Shown in pieces: positions 33,086 to 44,339 of a stretch of DNA of 64,000 bases. Position numbers and translations under genes: made by a program. The stretch's first letter is position 1. The number at the start of each line of letters is the position of its first letter. Source of the DNA: Tenodera sinensis. Its lineage: Eukaryota > Arthropoda > Insecta > Mantodea > Mantidae. The DNA lies in assembly GCA_030765045.1 (NCBI GenBank), contig CM060961.1, positions 139,115,564-139,179,563 on the forward strand. The letters run 5' to 3'. The notes under the pieces were generated by a model that saw only the letters and a list, made by a program, of their open reading frames with translations, did not search any database and had not been told where the DNA came from.

Positions 33086-34195
33086 GGAATAATTTGTCAC
33101 TGAAAATGTCTTTATTGTTTTTCAAAATATTCTCCTTTATGATCAAAGCACTTCGCATGCGTTTGAACCATTTGTCATAGCATTTTTTTTTCAATCTCCT
33201 TGAGACACCTCCAAAACATGTTTGTTGAGCGCATCATCGGCTTCTTCTGCCGACGAAAGTCATTATCCATGCATTTTATACCTGACGTTTGGGAACAAAA
33301 AGAAGCCATTGTGTGCCAAATCAACACTGTACGGTGGATGAGCCATCAATTTTATTTTTTAAGTATCCAAATAGTTGTTTTAATGAAAAACAATCCGAGG
33401 GCACTTGTTTGCTTTCCTTATTTCACCGAACACTTCCGGCAAACAAATGGTTGTATTGTATTCAGAACTGCCAGTTTTATGTTCCTCTAAAGGCGCTATT
33501 GCCTAATGACCAGCTTTTCTGAGAAAAAAAAATATGACTATTTGCTTCGAGGTGCTTTGAGCGGGAACAACTTTTGTTGGTTTTGATTCATCTTGAAACA
33601 CCCATACAGTAGATTGCTGTTTACGTTCCGGCGCATGGGCACAGATCCATGATTTGTCACCTTTGACAATACGTCCTTCAAAACACCGCCGTTGTGTTTC
33701 TTGACCATTTGTGTGCTCCAATGGACACAAGTATCATTGTAAGATTGTGTCAAATTATGTGGATCCAACGAGAGCAAACCTTTTTCGCGACTGAATGTTC
33801 CTGCAATATCTATTTATATGTGCTGGTGGAACTAATACCTAGGGTTTCCTCTAACTCACAGTATGTTGCACGATCTTGTATTATCAGTTTTTGCACAGCA
33901 GCAACGGTTTCTGGTAGAAGAACTGATGTTGGACGACCTTTTGAATTTTGTCACTGATGAAACGGGAGCCACGACTAAACTCGTTATACCAGCGTTGTAC
34001 AGAGGCGCGGGATTGAGCTCCATCGCAAAATGTGGAAGTGAATCGATGCACTCTTGTCTTGATAATCCGTATGAAAAGTAGTCTTAAATTATCGCATGAA
34101 CATTTTCACGAGCTAATTCTATTTTTTCGCTGAGACACAATCTTCAAGCAGCTGTAAATAACATAAATAACCTCTATCGACAAATTATTTGAAGA
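33086..34195 (-). mobile_element. Mariner element, inactive
   Basis: Short inverted ends aataatttgtc near 33096 and gacaaattatt near 34180 enclose a mariner transposase reading on the minus strand. It begins at the 3' end of the preceding R1 copy, so it probably inserted into or beside it. Its length of about 1.1 kb is slightly short of the 1.2-1.3 kb usual for mariner. Confidence 0.85.
33100..34140 (-). pseudogene. Mariner-family transposase pseudogene
   Basis: Minus-strand reading recovers, in order, the N-terminal helix-turn-helix region (FTSTFCDGAQSRASVQRWYN), the core KGDKSWI and QQSTVWVFQDESKPTKVV, a STSKQIV segment, a region equivalent to TICLPEVFGEIRK, YSVDLAHNGFFLFP and the C-terminal WFKRMRSAL. 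In intact relatives the first catalytic D is in TGDESW; here KGDKSW retains it. The second D (HHDNA region) is replaced: the reading there is FH followed by a stop and NN. The third lies in YSVDLAH. Several stops and frameshifts break it. Plus-strand frames across the same interval are antisense shadows. Confidence 0.9.
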
Positions 34196-34784
34196 TCATG
34201 ATAAGAAATGTGGAACATTCCAGTGGAAATGCCACATGGCACTATAACAATCAGTGTTGCCAAGGCTCAAAATATAATTGAGTAGCAGTTTTTCAAAACT
34301 CGATAGATGCAATATTTTAGGAAATTGAGTTATATATAGTATCGGCATAATTTTCACCTGCTGCATCGTTCTGTGAAATCATATTCTGCAAAATTCGATT
34401 CTTGTCCGGTGTAGAAGCTAGGTAATATCAGCAGTTTTTTCAAAACTCGATAGATGCACTGCTCAGTTAAAGCAAAAGTCGTTAGATGCAATTTTATGAT
34501 TTTATAATCCAAAGTGTAGCAATCTCAATTCTATGAAACGCATGTTGGCATTCACTGCCATCTCACTGTTGCGATTCTTGGAATTTTCAATCATTTCTGC
34601 AAGCTTTGCAAGCTTCGTTGGCAATAACTGCGAACTCAGGTTGTGCGCTTGGATTTCACATTCATTTCTGCAAGCTTTTTGTTCCATTTATAACCGGCCT
34701 TTAACTGCAGAGGTCATATCGGCGACCTTGCCTATTGGCAATGGTGGTACTCGTTTAACAGCTGGTTTTTCGGTCTTTGGGGGT

Positions 34785-34955
34785 TTTTATACGTTGAATT
34801 CACACACACATTCACACTTTTATTCATACTTCCAGACTCAGGGAAGGATAAAGAATAATCTTGACTGGAGAAATATTCCTACCCCCCTGCCGGGAATCGA
34901 ACCCGGGACCCCTTGCACAGCAGGCAGGTGCTTCTACAAGCTTTGTTATACTAAC
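34785..34955 (-). mobile_element. SINE type D, reverse, nested
   Basis: Minus strand: gtagaagcacctgcctgctg, B box gggttcgattcccgg, then ggtaggaatatttctccagt and caagattattctttatcc, with a tgtgtgtgtgaattcaacgt tail. The head and first body block match 60185-60275. It lies inside the 34277-36158 element. Confidence 0.8.
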
Positions 34956-34989
34956 ATGGCGTTTTTATTCTTAGTTGAGACACTGCACT

Positions 34990-35655
34990 ATACTATGCAC
35001 AATGGACAGGAGCTCTGATTGTGAAACTGTACCAGTAGTAGAATGCGCTGGAGGTAGGAATTGCAAAAACAAGGAAAGGAAATCAAAATGCAAGTCAAGG
35101 AAAGCTCATACGCCAGCAATTAAATGTTCACGTGGTCTCGAGTACACTCCACGAAATCCTAAAACTAAAGCTTCCAAGGAATCACAGGGGTGTCAAAAGT
35201 TAGATTATCTCTCCTGGCTAGAAAATTTCACTTATCTGGGAATGCGCCAAAGGAAACCAGAGGAGGTGACAGAACAGGAATATTACAGAAGTGCATTACT
35301 GCTGCCATAAAGCAAGACATTAAGAAGTACAGATGTAGATAAAGCTACAATGAAAGAGCAAAATCAATTAGAGGATACTTACCTCCAGCACTTAACTGAA
35401 AAATGTGGACCAACTTCTGCAGCGAAAGAAGATTAAGAAATCTACCAGTCTGCTCATTGTCAAAATATAAATACATATTTTACAACTTCTTCAATCTTTC
35501 ATTCCGTACACCACACACTGACACATGCTCAATGGGACTGGTGAAGATTATGACAGAGGCAGATGTGAAAAAGAGAAACGAACTAAGAACCATGTACAGC
35601 TGCACAAGCACAAGTACTAATAAAGGTGAAAGCTTACTTATTCATATTGTTTGAA
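34990..35655 (+). pseudogene. Broken transposon-encoded protein
   Basis: Two readable pieces. The first (34996-35307) is Lys/Cys-rich: NCKNKERKSKCKSRK and KCSRGLEYTPRNPKTKA. The second (about 35403-35650) contains KYKYIFYNFFNLSFRTPHTD then TCSM. The FNLSF..P..DTC pattern resembles widespread uncharacterised insect transposon proteins that have a Cys-rich N-terminus. A frameshift and stops lie between them around 35310-35400. I cannot name the superfamily; the inverted ends and possible TTAA flank are the best clue. It is the only candidate gene of its element and is clearly inactive. Confidence 0.5.
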
Positions 35656-36161
35656 ATTTCTGTGTGTGTGTTCAATATGTTTGTTATATAAATAAAACAA
35701 AATATATTGATATTGTGAAAGTAGCAGTACTTAGTTTCCAAGTTTATACCTAGTAAAATAATCCTTATAAACATTAATATGATAGTTGTATAGTACATTA
35801 TGTATTATAAAGAGGTGAAATAAATTAAAAAATAATAAATGCATAAATAAAAAGTAATAAAAACAATAAACGACAAAAATAACGAAAATTCTTGTCTTAA
35901 TTTCTCGCTCACGCAGAAAAGTTCATCAGCATCTAGGCTTTTGAAAAAACTTCGCATTTTCAAACCCCAAATTTGCACCTGTTAAACTATGCTATTTGTT
36001 TCTTTTCACATTCAATGAGATAGTTTCAGGAAGAAGAACTGAATGATTAATACAGTTGCTGTGCTAACCAATTAGTATTTCCAACAAATAGGAAAAAACG
36101 TTTTTCTCAGAAACGCATTTTGTGCATGTATCGAGTTTTTGAAAAAACGCTCCTCAATTAA

Positions 36162-36775
36162 TGGCCCTTGTCTATTTGACTAATAACGACCTGTACGTAA
36201 TAAAAGTCCTTACATATATCTATATTGTTCCATTTGATTCACGGCATTAAAACATTTATCTTTATGGCTGGATACTTCATTCGAGTGAACTGTATATAAT
36301 GCACATGTTCAATAAAATAGTGCTCTTTGTCTTCACCACTGTCATCAGTTTCAATTACACATTCACTTCTGTCAAACAATATATCTCACCACTGCAATGG
36401 TGTTTTATCGCCTTTTGTATTGCCTCTACGACAACATTTTCACCCCTTAGCGAATGGAAGTATTGAATATGAGTAGGCGAGCGAGTTACAATGGTACCTA
36501 GCCCAGGGGATTTCAACAATCCCAACGGCACACCGCCTCTTAGAATTCCAAAGGCTTACTTAACATGGAGAACAAATACTGAACTCTCGTCTGCCCACGC
36601 TTAGCAAAAGCTGCACTTGAGTGACGTCAAATATATGGCCTACAACTGCACACATGAAATTACTTTAAAGTTAATGATTTAAAAATTCGAAGGTCGGGGC
36701 AAACAATATGGAGATGACCAAAAGTAATGTAAACTATAAGACCTAAATATCACATTTAGAAGGTCCTGGATTCCT
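36162..36775. other. Unassigned sequence
   Basis: No feature recognised. Confidence 0.4.

Positions 36776-36842
<67 letters not shown>
36776..36842. repeat. (CT)n microsatellite
   Basis: About 32 perfect CT units. Confidence 0.97.
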
Positions 36843-36845
<3 letters not shown>

Positions 36846-36879
36846 CTTAATGCTCGCTTTCACTACAGCAGCGCAGGCG

Positions 36880-37250
36880 CTGACATAGATGATACATGGA
36901 ACGAAGATGGAGCACGGTGCTACGGTGAGGCCATTCTGGATTCCTAGCCATGGGTTGTTTAGGGTTTTCCCTTGTCGGGAGGCGAATGCTGGGGTAGTTT
37001 CTCGTCTACCATGGTTACCTTCCCATTGTCTCCCTTTCGTTCCATTTACTCTCTTCTTTTATGTCTGCTTCCTGGGTATGTTCGTGCCGGACAGATGGCG
37101 CGGATGCTTGCTCAAAAGAAAGCCCTCCCCAAGGAACATAGAGCGCTATTTTCTGACGGATCGTTCTCACTCTCTCTAGGCAGCCCCACCAGTGAAACAG
37201 GTTTTCGAACCAGGAAGTGTTAGGGACTTCCGGGGGATCTGCGGCCTCTC
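36880..37250 (+). mobile_element. SINE type A, head missing
   Basis: ttgtttagggttttcccttg, aggcgaatgctggggtag, ttcccattgtctccctttcg and ccggacagatggcgcggatg follow type A order. It ends at gggacttccgggggatctgc just before a second type A copy. Confidence 0.7.
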
Positions 37251-37254
37251 TACC

Positions 37255-37960
37255 TACCGAGCGGGATGGCTCAGGCGGTAACGTCTGTGGCCCGCCATAA
37301 GGAGGTAGGGTTAGATTCCCGTGGCCGGCCTTCCTGGCCTTGTGTTTTTGGGGTTTTCCCACGACCCTAAGGCGAATGCTCGGAAGGATATTTTCCTTAG
37401 CGACCCCGTTTCCCTTCCCTTCATTTCATTCTCTCTATCCGGTCATTCCAGGTTGTAAGTGCCAGCGGGATCGCCGGTGGGCTGCACTACAGTGATGCTT
37501 GCGTTCTGTGAATGAGGTGCTCGGCTGAGGCAAGACGCTGTGGTGGGTCGGCCGCCCTTCCAGGGAGACTGGTTGAACAGCCGATCGGGCTGGTGATGGG
37601 CTCTTTATGGTGATCTGGAACACTGTCGAGCTGAACAATTTGCTTGCACCTGTTAAGGGCCCACCGTAGTTGTAGTTCCACCTGTGATGCGTTCTGGCGC
37701 ATGCACTTTCATCTCATCCTTCCTCTGGGGGGTTGACGCACAATAAGCCATCGGCTGAAGCTGGAATCCCCACTGTGACGGACAGGCAAAGAGACAATGC
37801 CAAAGGCGAGAGTACTGAAACTCACTTACTTCGACAATGGATTGATGGAATCCTGCTCTAGCAACAGATGTGGAAAGTGTGAAAGACGTGTAAGCTTTTT
37901 TTAAAATATTTTTTATGATCCATTTATATGCCGCCCTTACCATCGAAGGTCATATCGATG
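37255..37960 (+). mobile_element. SINE type A, second tandem copy with GC-rich 3' part
   Basis: The head accgagcgggatggctcagg, then cggtaacgtctgtggcccgc and a B-box-like gttagattcccgtggcc, is intact to about 37320. It is followed by gggttttcccacgaccctaa, aggcgaatgctcggaaggat and a GC-rich segment. The tctggggggttgacgcacaa near 37725 resembles the type A 3' domain. Reverse frames of 67-115 codons across it are read-through. The 3' limit is uncertain. Confidence 0.75.
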
Positions 37961-37964
37961 GCTT

Positions 37965-38688
37965 TTGACCTCTTGAAAAGTTGTCTGTCTGGGGCATGTA
38001 GTGTTCTGTGATTCCTTGATTTCATCCTTTGCTCCTGGAGGTGATGATCACATATTATATGGTAATGTTACGCACAAAGGTAATACATTACCTTGTAACT
38101 GAGACACGTTACCGCTTACTGCTCATGGTAAAGATAATTACAAATCATGACAGAAATATGTTAACCGCTTATCATAACTGTTTACATAAGGAATTGTCAC
38201 AGCGAGGCAGAATCCAATCGGTGAATCTTTCCCTTGCTTAAGGCAACTTCATTTTTACTTTTTCTTTCACAAAGATGTACCAGTATACTGACAGCTTCTT
38301 TCCCAGTGAGTGAAGATGGTGACGCTCCACAATGGCGGCTTAAAGTGACATACTCAACTTCACTGTAATTATCTAACAGGAAAACAGTATCATCTTAGCA
38401 TGAAAGCTAAAATATTTTCAATAAAGTAGTGTTCTGGTGCGCTTTATCACATCCAAGGCATTTTGATGCTGAATTTATGCGTGGTAGCCACACGTTGTTG
38501 CGACTAGTTTGAAGCAATAATATGCTTCAAGCTGCTACGACTGTTTGAAGCATTAAGTTCCAGGTTGCTGATGCAATGATGTGTTTAGGGTAGAAGTGAA
38601 GGTCGTAGCTTCACAACTTCAGAACTGATTCTTTTTTCTGGCTGCAACTCAAACATTTAGATTTAAAGCATGAATGGTGTTTTAGAAA
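37965..38688. other. Unassigned sequence
   Basis: No protein match. gctcctggaggtgatgatca near 38029 is weakly like the type A SINE tail. Small inverted gaagca/tgcttc repeats occur around 38510-38555. Confidence 0.4.
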
Positions 38689-38689
38689 T

Positions 38690-39320
38690 GATGACACAGG
38701 TTCTTACTATGGAGAAAATAGCTTATTGGAATTCCTCAAAAACCAATTGTGATATTTTTCCCACATTATGGCGCGGGCTGGTTATATTTGGTGATATTCC
38801 ATCTGTTAGGTTGCATTATTACTGCCAATTTTTCGTAAAATATATCCATGGTAAAGCTAAGGCCATAGTTGGTTTATTGCATCCGTTTTACGTTGCCACA
38901 GATTCTGTCTAGACGCTGTATTAATCTCTGGACACCTTATATTGCTCTTGAGTGCGTGCTTTTGTCTTGAATTGTTTTAGTATTATAGAAAGTCATTGTT
39001 ACGGTTGTTATTTTTGTGTTCCCAATCAGCAGTGCATTAAATATATATTACGATATTTAACGTTTGGAAGTGATTTTATCCAAAAGAAACAAGATTTGCG
39101 GAAGGTAAGCAGATTCATCAATGCTGTGTGGTAACGATGTCCAAGCATTACTATCCTTTGAAAGCATGCTACTTTAACCCTGTGATATTTGAGGTTAGAA
39201 ATACTTTTATTATGTAGGTTGGCAGTAATGCTTTTTGGTGCAATGTCCACTGCAGTTTAGTGTAATGTCGGCCATATTCAATTCTTGAGAACAGAAGATA
39301 AGCTATTTCCCATATATGAA
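38690..39320 (+). repeat. Segment paralogous to 22240-23015 (empty-site copy)
   Basis: Carries ggtgatattccatctgttag, gaagtgattttatccaaaag, aagatttgcggaag followed by gtaagc, and agtgtaatgtcggccat. It lacks the 45-bp LINE tail found in the other copy. The possible start codon is followed within a few codons by TGA. No Tigger-type ends flank it. Confidence 0.7.
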
Positions 39321-39324
39321 GTCT

Positions 39325-39895
39325 TTCAATGAATGTTTACAGTTATTAAAACGAGACGTTGCCGACCGATAAAAAAGGATCTGTGCAATAATTCACTAGT
39401 TTAATATGTGTGAAAACTCAGAGCTACACACGTCACGATCTTCAAGCTAAAATCAGACGCTCCTAGTAATAATCCTCCCCTTTCTCCTTAGCTAGTTTCA
39501 ACCTCTCCCCCTCATAGATGATAATGCCATGTTGCAACATAATTTCTACACTGTTCAAGGTTTCTTCATTTTCGCCCTGACTCCGTCTATAAATCGGCGA
39601 GGCTATTGTGATCTACGCTAGCTGAAGAATCTGGAAATCTTGTTTTACCCGTTCATTACGATCACCTAATTTCTCAGCGAATTCTAGGAATTGGCTCACA
39701 AAATTTAGCCCTTCGGTAATGACCTACATAACCATCTGGTAACCGCGAACTAGTTTTCGTTTCTGAGAAACTGCACCCATTCTAACGTTATATGGTATAT
39801 TCCCCTGTTTAAAGTGAGCCTATTTGTTTGTTTCCTCTATCAATTTTGTGCCGATAATAATTGATTATTAGAATTACTTCCTTTATTAATTCCAT
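39325..39895. other. Unassigned sequence
   Basis: No recognised repeat. It may be continuous with the minus-strand open frame that follows. Confidence 0.35.
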
Positions 39896-39896
39896 T

Positions 39897-40121
39897 TTAC
39901 ATAAATGGTGTATCTTCTGAACTCATAATTTCGGTATCACCTGGAATGGTATATTCTGGCAGAGCTGAACTGAGTTGGAAGTCAATGTATGCATTTTCAC
40001 TCTCTAGTATGTACCGGCTAGCTCGAGGTGCTGTCACTTCCACAGATTGCGAGGGAAACTTAAAAATAAATTCATACACAAGCTGGGCTTTATGCACATT
40101 TTCTCTGCCCCAGTGAAACAA
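39897..40121 (-). CDS. Possible unidentified C-terminal exon or fossil
   Basis: A 74-codon minus-strand frame with protein-like composition: AQLVYEFIFKFPSQSVEV, APRASRYILESENAYIDF and a C-terminus with PGDTEIMSSEDTPFM. It is richer in charged and small residues than chance AT-rich frames. Upstream in frame there is a stop 5 codons before NVKLFHWG, so a start elsewhere or a splice site would be needed; I do not see a good acceptor. No domain recognised. Confidence 0.2.
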   Translation of the reverse strand: MFHWGRENVHKAQLVYEFIFKFPSQSVEVTAPRASRYILESENAYIDFQLSSALPEYTIPGDTEIMSSEDTPFM

Positions 40122-40144
40122 TTTGACGTTTCAGTTAAAATTAA

Positions 40145-40588
40145 CTAGGTTGCGACAACGATGAAATTAGGAGAGAAATAATTGATGTAAACAACGGCTA
40201 GAGTTTTTCAATGCTTCTGGTCCAGAATGAGAATTGAATCAAGATTTTGTTTATGATACTTCCTTTAGTTGAAACGTATTAAACTAGAATACTCGCTTCT
40301 ATACTAGATTGTATGTATGGCTGGATTAGTGGTCTTAAAAACCATTCATTATTTCTGTTTTGTTTGATTTAATAGCTCTTCTGTGTCTATAAAAAATCTA
40401 TTGATTTCACCCAATACACTTCAATCCTGTATGCATACTTAAAGATTCCTTTTAAAGACCAGCATAAATTTATCTGTAATCATATAGAAGTCATGTTACA
40501 AATAAAAAAGACAAAATAAAACATTTTTGTGGTAAAGCTTGATGTACAAAGCAGCAGCCTTGAAAATAGTTGAATAAATACGTCAAAG
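40145..40588. other. Unassigned AT-rich sequence
   Basis: Nothing recognised. Confidence 0.4.
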
Positions 40589-40589
40589 T

Positions 40590-41088
40590 CCATTCGGTTA
40601 ATTTTTTATTACTTTTGTCTTCTAAAATGTTATCACAAATACAGTTTTATTCTCGTCGTTAACACACCCTACAGTCTTTCATGCTATCACAACTCACAAC
40701 TTTTACTTCTCGTAACCTTGACTCAATCCTTTCAGTGTCCTTCACTTTCTCTGCCTCTCACACAATAACTACTGAAAACAATCGACGCTTGTTACATCTT
40801 CTTTACTCACACGACTGACACTAACACATTGACTGACTTGTGTCTGTAACTGTAACTAACTCACCGCTGCTTTCTCACCTCATATACAGGCCATGCCGTC
40901 ACACGGATTTTTCGCGAACTCCTTGAAACACGCCGGTGGTGACATAACAAGATATTTCACGAAGGCATCGGAGAAAGCCCCTTTTGCGTAGCTGTTTGAC
41001 CTTGTCCCTTTGATCGCCGGCCTGCGTGTGGCGTGAAGCAGCTTAGCCTCGCCCGTCCTTTGTCGTGCGCCGAGCCCCACTATTAACA
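40590..41088 (-). mobile_element. Reverse-strand LTR of the same Gypsy-like family
   Basis: Minus strand: TGTTAATAGTGGGGCTCGG, gcgcacgacaaaggacgggc, ttagttacagttacagacac, gtaaagaagatgtaacaagc, ggttacgagaagtaaaagtt and atttgtgataacattttaga, collinear with 12023-12449. The low-coordinate end is uncertain (40575-40620) and I found no target duplication. The 66-codon reverse frame at 40880-41080 is inside it. Confidence 0.8.
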
Positions 41089-41094
41089 GTTCTG

Positions 41095-43145
41095 TAAAAT
41101 GTACTGCTTCCAGAATTTTACAGTAGCTAATTAATACTACTAACCAAGACTATATATGCTGAAGGTGAGTTAACTTCATGCAGTTTCTCATTAAATTCCA
41201 TAATGGAAACATACGAGTATGAAGGAATGCATATTCTAATTACAAAGTTCTTGACATTCATTTCCAGCTGTTTTCAGGTTTGTATTGTTTGTTTTCCAAG
41301 CATATTACCTAACTAATTTGGACTCATGAGAATTCTAATAATTCCAAGCTGTTTTAAGCATCCACTCACCTGGTTTTGTATGTCTATGTTTTCCTCCAGT
41401 ACACGTTCTGACATATAATTGAGTTCGCTCGCCAGATGTAGGGCAGAAATGCTATATGTGTGCTAAAGTGATGAGGAAAATTGATCAGAAGTGGTAGTAG
41501 GCTGAAAAAGCATTTCATTTTTGTTAAACTATTTGTAAGTCGACCAGACCTTAGGCAATGATCTTCTTGTAATGACAATATACTCATAATAAGACATCTG
41601 AAAAAATATGCATTGAATTCATATATTCACATTGCGTTCATAAATTATGAGAGAACTTTTAACACGGTAAACTTGTCTTTCCTATAAAATATATTACAAA
41701 GAAGCGTTCTCCAAAGCACGAGTGTGCATGCAAATACCAAAACAGTTATCAGGAGACATTTTAAAATATTGAATGAATTTTAACGAATCAGAGTGCATGG
41801 CCCACATTATCTATTTACTTTGTGTGTATTAAGAACAAAGTTAGGAAGCCGAAAAAGAAATAACATTTGTGATTATGCCAATTAAAGCATTTTAAGCACA
41901 TTATACGCTGACAATTAAATAATCGTCCTGGAAAAACAGACAAACTATAAACTGGTGAACAATTTAAGCAAAAGGAAAATGGAGTATAAGCTAAATGTGC
42001 CTCAAAATGTAACAAAGATAACGGTTTCAAAGGGAAGAAAATACACTGAAAATATAAACAATTATAAAACTTTTATTAGGATTGGACATGACAGTGAACA
42101 GATTCCAAAATATTTTCAGAACAGTTCGAAGAACTTCAGGGGCCTGACCAGAAGAATATTAAAATATTTAAAGTGTAGATGTGGCCAATCTTATTATATT
42201 CAGCCCCAGAGATGAAATTAATATGTAAGAAGATGCACTATGACCGATGAAATTAAAAAAATAGAAACGAAAAGAAGTGTTCAGATTAAATGCACTGAAA
42301 ATTATTAAGAAGGGAGAGATGAAGATAAAATAACATGGAAGGACACCTTAATGAATTTCAGATAAAGCATTACCCAAGAAAATTATGAACTATAAAAAAG
42401 GAGAGATTTGGATTGACCATGCAAGAGATGGTTTGTTTATTAGGGATGGAACAAATGAACTCACCAAACCTTAAAAGAGGAGGTAGCAAGAACTGCTTTG
42501 AATAGCTTTATAGAATAAGGTCAGCAGAATCGTTCACTTTAATGAATGTGTTGTCATTTTATATATTTCCATTCCTTCTTTCTTCTACAGTGTCTGATTT
42601 AACGAAAATTGTATATATTCTGAGCAAGAAGTGTAACTTGTTTCACAAAGTGACATTATTTCTTCTTTTTCCTTACGGCATATCCTTATTTATCAAGCGG
42701 TTACACCAGTACATTATATTAGTATACCCTTAGGATGATAACGCAAAAATGTATTGCTCTGTGTGCTTTGTTCTCTGCATTTGTTCATACCATCCCCATT
42801 ATGTTTGCATGACTTTTATTAGGATAAATAAGTGAAATTCTTTTCCAGTATGTTCACAGAGGTTCGTTTTGTCTGCTATAGTCTACTACTTATATTTGTT
42901 CTGTCTGATCAACTAACATTCAATTTCCAAATGCACAGCTTAGCTTAAGTGGTTTCTAATGCTTTTTGTCACAGTGCGCTAAGGGCAAAGCAAAAATACT
43001 TCACTTAAAAACCTTTCCCGAAATTAAAATTGTATGCAAAGACTCGACTATATAACACAAAACCTTGTTTTTGAGGTCCAAGCTCATAAGGATGGATAGT
43101 AGTCCATTACTAGATAGGACTCGCAGATAATCTATTGTTACATAT
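41095..43145. other. Long unassigned AT-rich interval
   Basis: No transposon end or convincing protein. The 86-codon plus frame at 41955-42215 is Lys/Asn-rich with no motif; it reads like chance sequence. Confidence 0.4.
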
Positions 43146-43161
43146 GGTTAATATTACTCAA

Positions 43162-43165
<4 letters not shown>

Positions 43166-43219
<54 letters not shown>

Positions 43220-43234
43220 ACACACACACTCACT
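43166..43234. repeat. (CA)n microsatellite
   Basis: Starts with a short cgcgcgcg run, interrupted once by catacaca, then a (CACT)n tail to about 43243. Confidence 0.95.
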
Positions 43235-43489
43235 CACTCACTCTAAATTAACTTTGGTGGAAAAGATGTTTTAATAACATAACTGTAAATTCAAATAAAA
43301 TTAGTCTGGTATTATGATATTAACATAACAATTATTGCCTATAGGTATGAAAAATTCCTTAACTGTGAACTATTTATTTTTCAGCATATATACGGCACAA
43401 TAAATAAAAATATTAAGACTAAAATTAGAACATAAATCCAAATAAGGTTTCATAAAGTAACTGGAATGCCTGTTTTTCCTTTATTTACT

Positions 43490-44338
43490 ACGTATAGTAA
43501 GTAGCGAAAGTATTGTACTCCACCCAAAAATTCGATATAGAGATATCACAGGAAACGTATTTGGAGGCCTGCTAAATGAAAAAAACGCATTTGTAGAAAG
43601 AAGCCATGTGTATGTGAATGTGTTTGTGTGTGTGTGTGTGTGGGGGGGGGGGGTCAGCATAACTCGAAAACGAAAGGTCGGTTAAAAAAAACCAAAGTTG
43701 GTATTTGAGGCAATATATTTTAAGGATGCAAGATGAAGATTTTGAAGAAAATTCCTTCACCCTAAACTACCCTTTACATTCAACATTTTGAATTTTCCGA
43801 AAATGGTCTAACGATTTTGATTAAAATGTCATATATTTGAGGTATTTTATGGAAAAATAAATTTCTATTTTGAATTTTCTGGCTATAGCCTATGCAGTCG
43901 AATTTACTCTGGATAAGTGTTGCATAACTGGTAAATCATAAGAGATAGACCAAATCTTATTATACAAAAATGTAGATCTTGCTAAAACACACATTTATGT
44001 AAATACATTTTTGTGGAGGTCCATTTCGGAGATATTACTTGTCATTTGTGTGACTTTTGGAATACTTGAACTTTCGTCAAATGAAAGATCGTTATTCATT
44101 TCCTTATAACTTAGCCGTGTAAAGACAACGGAATCTCAAAGCTTTAAAACATTTGACTACCGCACAAAGTCTACTGTATTCTCAAATTCCCCTTGCACCT
44201 ACAAGGAAACAAGCAATAAGATAATTTCTGCAAATGTTGATCTCAACTAATAGTAAGAAGATACAGGAACAAGAGTTTGTAAGAGTGGTTAGTACAAGAG
44301 TAGAGAAACTCATGCGAGTGCAACACATCAGATTTTTT
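43490..44338 (-). mobile_element. R1 interspersed repeat, full length, reverse
   Basis: Order: cgtatagtaagtagcgaaag, tactccacccaaaaattcga, atttgtagaaag, GT tract plus G10 (43624-43653), cataactcgaaaacgaaagg, ccaaagttggtatttgaggc, ctaaactaccctttacattc, ggctatagcctatgcagtcg, tcataagagatagaccaaat, tggaatacttgaactttcgt, ctcaaagctttaaaacattt, ccttgcacctacaaggaaac and tgcaacacatcagattttt. It is one of the three best copies. Confidence 0.9.
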
Positions 44339-44339
44339 T

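Larger units (their letters stand above)
34277..36158 (+). mobile_element. DNA transposon with 37-bp inverted ends (TTAA-class candidate)
   Basis: Left end attgagtagcagtttttc, then aaaactcgatagatgca; the right end reversed reads attgaggagcgttttttc, then aaaaactcgatacatgca. Subterminal repeats of cgatagatgca recur near 34447 and, in degraded form, near 35930. Taking TTGAG as the first base group, the flanks are ATAA (34274-34277) and TTAA (36158-36161), one mismatch from a TTAA duplication; TA flanks are the alternative. It encodes a broken protein (34990-35655) and is split by a reverse SINE. Confidence 0.75.

Noticed and set aside
33200..33957. Plus-strand frames of 72-96 codons
   Set aside because: Antisense shadows of the minus-strand mariner transposase.
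34533..35018. 161-codon plus-strand frame
   Set aside because: Crosses a nested SINE and its B box; not collinear with any protein and not the element's own coding frame.
37015..37362. 115-codon minus-strand frame
   Set aside because: Covers two type A SINE copies; no domain.
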